Assembly (NCBI GenBank): GCA_030592145.1
Contig: JAUVKJ010000049.1
Location: 1-9,290, forward strand
Origin: Bacteroides sp.
GTDB taxonomy: Bacteria > Bacteroidota > Bacteroidia > Bacteroidales > SM23-62
DNA length: 9,290 nt
Direction: 5' to 3'
Program-made: the position numbers and the translations under genes
Notes under the pieces: model-generated
Databases searched by the model: none
What the model was told of the DNA's origin: nothing
The model's input: only the letters and a program-made list of their open reading frames with translations
Shown: positions 6,973-9,290 of the stretch, one piece after another
Layout: every line of letters starts with the position of its first letter
Numbering within the stretch: position 1 is the first letter of the stretch

Positions 6973-7002
6973 TAAATTTAATAAAAACAGAGGGATATAC
7001 AA
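6973..7002 (-). promoter_or_regulatory. Candidate promoter for the phosphatase-OLD gene pair
   Basis: On the minus strand TTG (7002-7000) is followed after 19 bases by TAAATTTA (6980-6973). This matches the Bacteroidota TTG-N17-23-TAnnTTTG pattern except for the last base. It fills the 54-base gap between the DUF4249 stop and the TTG start at 6950, and would give a very short leader of about 15-20 bases. If real, the pair can be expressed independently of the receptor genes upstream. The gap is AT-rich, so chance is a serious alternative. Confidence 0.25.
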
Positions 7003-7004
7003 TC

Positions 7005-7886
7005 CTACTGAGGGATGCCGCCGTCAACCACATCAGCGGTAGCGATGGTACTGCTGCGGTTGAGTGCATAGGCTACGAAGAATCCAATGGCATCGTTGTT
7101 CATATTGGTCCGGATGTTGGCCGGCGGACCGCTGAACAGGGGTGTCTGTGGAAAGATCTGGCTCTGGGCTTCAATGATATAATAATAGTATTCCTCCGGA
7201 ATCCCGTTGATCTCAAATGTGATGGTATCACCGATCTTTACAACTTCATCGGGTTTATCGTTGCTGAGGAACTGTGAGGCGATCCCGTAGGTATAATTTC
7301 CGTTGAAAAAATCATCGTTCTGCACGATCAGCTCATAGAGGGTATCCGTGATCAGTTTGCCGTTTTTATGCACCTTGAAGGCGTACCAGTCCTTGCGGGG
7401 AGAGTCCCATGCATATACCTGTATCTCATATCCTGTATAGTGGAAAGCATTGAAGTACCTGAGGGTTATTGAGTCAATTGGATTTACCGGGTTCAGGACG
7501 GAACTTGCTGAGTATTCCTCGATTTCCCCGTCCCCGTCTATGTCAATGTTCCGGATATTCAGGGTGTAAGTCTTTCCGGGTATACCGTAATAACCGGGTG
7601 AGGTGAAATACACTCCCGGCAGGGTATCGGATTCCGTCAGCATGTGGATCTCATCCCCGTCATCAATGCTGAGTGTCGCACCCCTGACCGCGGGTGCAGG
7701 CTGGTTGTAAAAATAATCACTGGTAGTACTCAGCCTTACCCAGTGAGCAGCCGTATCGGTGGTGACGTATCCCTCCACAACCAGGCGGGTGAAGCTTGAA
7801 TCCACCTCTACCTCTATTCTCTCGGTACAATTCCAGAGAAAGATCATCAGAGTGAAAATAATGGCTATGGTTTTACTATTCTTCAT
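7005..7886 (-). CDS. DUF4249 family lipoprotein, partner of the TonB-dependent receptor
   Basis: This 293-residue protein has a lipoprotein signal peptide (lipobox FLWNC, Cys20) and so is probably anchored in the outer membrane. The body is rich in beta-strand and matches the DUF4249 family as I remember it: an early VVEGYVTTD (37-45) with beta-sandwich character, a central WYAFKVHKNG (167-176), a YYYYIIEAQSQIFPQTPLFS stretch (233-252), and the characteristic SGPPANIRTNMNNDAIGFFVAY near the end (252-273). A DxDxDGE-like acidic loop (115-121, IDIDGDG) could bind calcium. DUF4249 genes normally follow a TonB receptor with a carboxypeptidase-like N-terminal domain, as here, 14 bases downstream; the pair probably takes up a substrate that is not known. 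The length is close to the family norm and the frame is intact. The start is the ATG at 7886, which gives the full signal peptide. Confidence 0.85.
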   Translation of the reverse strand: MKNSKTIAIIFTLMIFLWNCTERIEVEVDSSFTRLVVEGYVTTDTAAHWVRLSTTSDYFYNQPAPAVRGATLSIDDGDEIHMLTESDTLPGVYFTSPGYYGIPGKTYTLNIRNIDIDGDGEIEEYSASSVLNPVNPIDSITLRYFNAFHYTGYEIQVYAWDSPRKDWYAFKVHKNGKLITDTLYELIVQNDDFFNGNYTYGIASQFLSNDKPDEVVKIGDTITFEINGIPEEYYYYIIEAQSQIFPQTPLFSGPPANIRTNMNNDAIGFFVAYALNRSSTIATADVVDGGIPQ

Positions 7887-7900
7887 TTTATTAGTATGAT

Positions 7901-9148
7901 TTAGAAATGGAAGTTGAAGGTTAATGCGGGACTGATCGAAAACAGGTAGGTCATCTCCGCATGTGGTCCGTTGGGATCATTATCATCCTGGACAAAATTG
8001 ATGGTCCAGGCGTTTTTCCGCGCGTAGGCATTGTATGCGGATAGATTCAGGTCCCATCCCCATTTTCGACCGGGCTTATCTTTGCCTGCCAGGGAAACCG
8101 ACACATCGAGCCTGTGATAGTCGGGCATCCGGTAGGCATTCCTGTTGGAATAGACCGGAGCAATATTACCCATATATTCAAATCTTCCTGTAGGAAAGGT
8201 AACCGGAAGTCCGGTACTGTACACCCAGTTGCCAGACACCCAGATGCGTTTTGAAATTTCATAATTAAGTACAATAGCCAGGTCATGTGGCCTGTCATAC
8301 GGGGCTGCGTAAGGATCCCCGTTGTTGATCTCCGGTACAACCCGCTCGGTTCTGGAGTAGGTATAGCTTATCCAGCCGCTCAGATGACCGGTGTTTTTCC
8401 GTATCAGGAATTCTAGCCCATAGGAGTTGCCATTCCCGATGCGTAACTCCCCTTCCATTTGCCGGTTTAGAAGCAGGTTTGCATGGTCCCTGAAGTCAAT
8501 GGCATTGTTCAATTTCTTATAATAGGCTTCCACAGAAGCTTCCAGCCGGTCGTCCCATAGATTCCAAAAATAACCCAGGGCCACCTGGTCAGAGATCTGT
8601 GGATTCACATTCGGACTGGAAGGAAACCAGACGTCAAGGGGTGTTCCTGCTGTAGAGTTCTGTGCCAGGTGGATGTATTGCCGGGTCCGTGAGTAACTTG
8701 CCTTAAGGGAAGACCAATCATTCAGCATAAACGACACAGCGAGCCTGGGTTCAAGTCCACCAAAAGAATTGAAAAAATTCCCGGACTCATAAACGATTGA
8801 GTCAACAGCTTGATAGTCCTGGTTAAAATTGTACACCGTAGCCGGGCCAACATTATGAAAACTGCTGAAGCGCAAGCCATATCTCAAATTCCAGCGCTCA
8901 CCCAGGGAGGACTCTGCCGATATATAGATTCCGTTTTCAAGTGCATAATTGGAAGGAAGGCTGAACTCGGTAAACAGGCTCTGATCTCCCAGTCCTTTTG
9001 CAGATCCAGGTTCAAAATCGTGTAAGGTACTGATCAGGCCAAATTTCAGGGTATGTTCTGGTGTAATAAAGTAGTTCAGGTCGGCCTTGGCAGCATAGTC
9101 TTTCATCCTGGATTGCCATAGGAAGGAGTTTGCATCGCCTTCAGGGGT
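7901..9148 (-). CDS. TonB-dependent outer-membrane receptor, C-terminal barrel only (5' part missing at a junction)
   Basis: The frame encodes about 415 residues of a receptor beta-barrel: alternating amphipathic strands ([55 protein letters not shown]), the [20 protein letters not shown] strand pair, and the terminal strand ending in FNFHF with the final Phe typical of outer-membrane barrels. Receptors paired with DUF4249 are commonly near 780-800 residues, with a signal peptide, carboxypeptidase-like domain and plug; all of these are missing. The first in-frame Met, at 9106, is inside the barrel ([10 protein letters not shown]) and is not a true start, because homologous-looking sequence ([10 protein letters not shown]) continues upstream of it. 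A stop (TAA, 9157-9155) then cuts the frame at the point where plus-strand ABC-transporter sequence begins. Substrate unknown. The gene is partial because of the junction and not because of the window edge. Confidence 0.85.
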   Translation of the reverse strand, partial: TPEGDANSFLWQSRMKDYAAKADLNYFITPEHTLKFGLISTLHDFEPGSAKGLGDQSLFTEFSLPSNYALENGIYISAESSLGERWNLRYGLRFSSFHNVGPATVYNFNQDYQAVDSIVYESGNFFNSFGGLEPRLAVSFMLNDWSSLKASYSRTRQYIHLAQNSTAGTPLDVWFPSSPNVNPQISDQVALGYFWNLWDDRLEASVEAYYKKLNNAIDFRDHANLLLNRQMEGELRIGNGNSYGLEFLIRKNTGHLSGWISYTYSRTERVVPEINNGDPYAAPYDRPHDLAIVLNYEISKRIWVSGNWVYSTGLPVTFPTGRFEYMGNIAPVYSNRNAYRMPDYHRLDVSVSLAGKDKPGRKWGWDLNLSAYNAYARKNAWTINFVQDDNDPNGPHAEMTYLFSISPALTFNFHF

Positions 9149-9155
9149 TCCCAGT
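9143..9155. other. Breakpoint joining TonB receptor (minus) to peptide ABC ATPase (plus)
   Basis: Left of this interval the minus strand is coherent receptor barrel; right of it the plus strand is coherent OppF/DppF sequence. Neither gene has its 5' end and the coding senses face away from each other. The exact base cannot be fixed because a few bases fit both readings. No IS end, target duplication or att-like repeat is visible in the short flank available. Confidence 0.65.
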
Positions 9156-9290
9156 TAGAAGTGGACTCTTTTCATTCGGGAAACCGTCTAAATATGTGAA
9201 AGCCGTAGACAACGTGAGTTTTCAGGTTGAGAAAGGGGCTTCATTAGCGATAGCAGGGGAGTCTGGCTGCGGCAAGACTACGCTTGCACG
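9148..9290 (+). CDS. OppF/DppF-type peptide ABC transporter ATPase, fragment (start missing, runs off right edge)
   Basis: The plus strand from 9148 reads [20 protein letters not shown], then a [10 protein letters not shown] segment and [17 protein letters not shown]. The FPV(R/K)xG opening, the KAVDxVSF core and the Walker [10 protein letters not shown] are characteristic of the second ATPase (OppF/DppF class) of oligopeptide/dipeptide importers. The normal first ten or so residues (a start Met and the strand leading to the Tyr/His before FPV) are absent: the frame continues leftward through GRSLHRLQG, which is antisense receptor sequence and not ABC-like. Codon use (AGA, ATA) also looks somewhat unlike the neighbouring Bacteroidota genes, though 47 codons are too few to judge. 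The fragment therefore begins at a breakpoint. It may be a piece of another genome joined during assembly. Confidence 0.8.

Noticed and set aside
6672..7277. 201-codon plus-strand frame across the phosphatase and DUF4249 genes
   Set aside because: It spans two clearly recognised minus-strand genes and their gap, and shows no family motif.
9101..9160. True start of the TonB receptor at 9106
   Set aside because: The Met is inside a barrel strand and receptor-like residues continue upstream, so the gene is cut at the junction and does not start there.

Overview
The window looks like a chromosomal segment of a Bacteroidota bacterium, probably from a metagenome assembly. The evidence is a TonB-dependent receptor followed by a DUF4249 lipoprotein (a pair typical of that phylum), a Bacteroidota-style cytosolic SpoIIE/PP2C phosphatase, a DnaQ-exonuclease/GIY-YIG/UvrC-like fusion, weak or absent Shine-Dalgarno sites, and a few TTG...TAnnTTTG-like promoter candidates. 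No RNA gene, IS element or CRISPR array was seen.

Left part (1-3776). The 5' end of a polytopic membrane protein resembling GT-C/PMT-type glycosyltransferases runs off the left edge on the minus strand. Divergent from it is a complete XylF-like sugar-binding lipoprotein with no ABC permease or ATPase beside it. A gap of 378 bases follows. It holds a possible 46-residue protein on the minus strand and a compact inverted repeat. Then come a small exported or membrane protein of unknown function and a GIY-YIG nuclease with an N-terminal DEDDh exonuclease domain. That exonuclease domain appears to lack its centre, including the Exo II motif, although the frame stays open.

Middle (3789-6950, minus strand). 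A SpoIIE-type serine phosphatase (TTG start) lies 6 bases upstream of a 772-residue OLD-family ATPase with a long coiled coil and a C-terminal TOPRIM domain. The spacing implies a two-gene, translationally coupled unit. I do not recognise this pair as a named system. Because OLD/TOPRIM ATPases are common in phage defence and DNA-damage responses, the pair is the best candidate here for an undescribed module.

Right part (7005-9290). A complete DUF4249 lipoprotein lies downstream of the C-terminal half of a TonB-dependent receptor. Near 9143-9155 the receptor stops abruptly. From there to the right edge the plus strand encodes the N-terminal region of an OppF/DppF-type peptide ABC transporter ATPase, which lacks its own first residues. 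Two unrelated genes broken at one point mean either a real rearrangement or, more likely, a chimeric assembly join. The last ~140 bases may not belong to the same genome.
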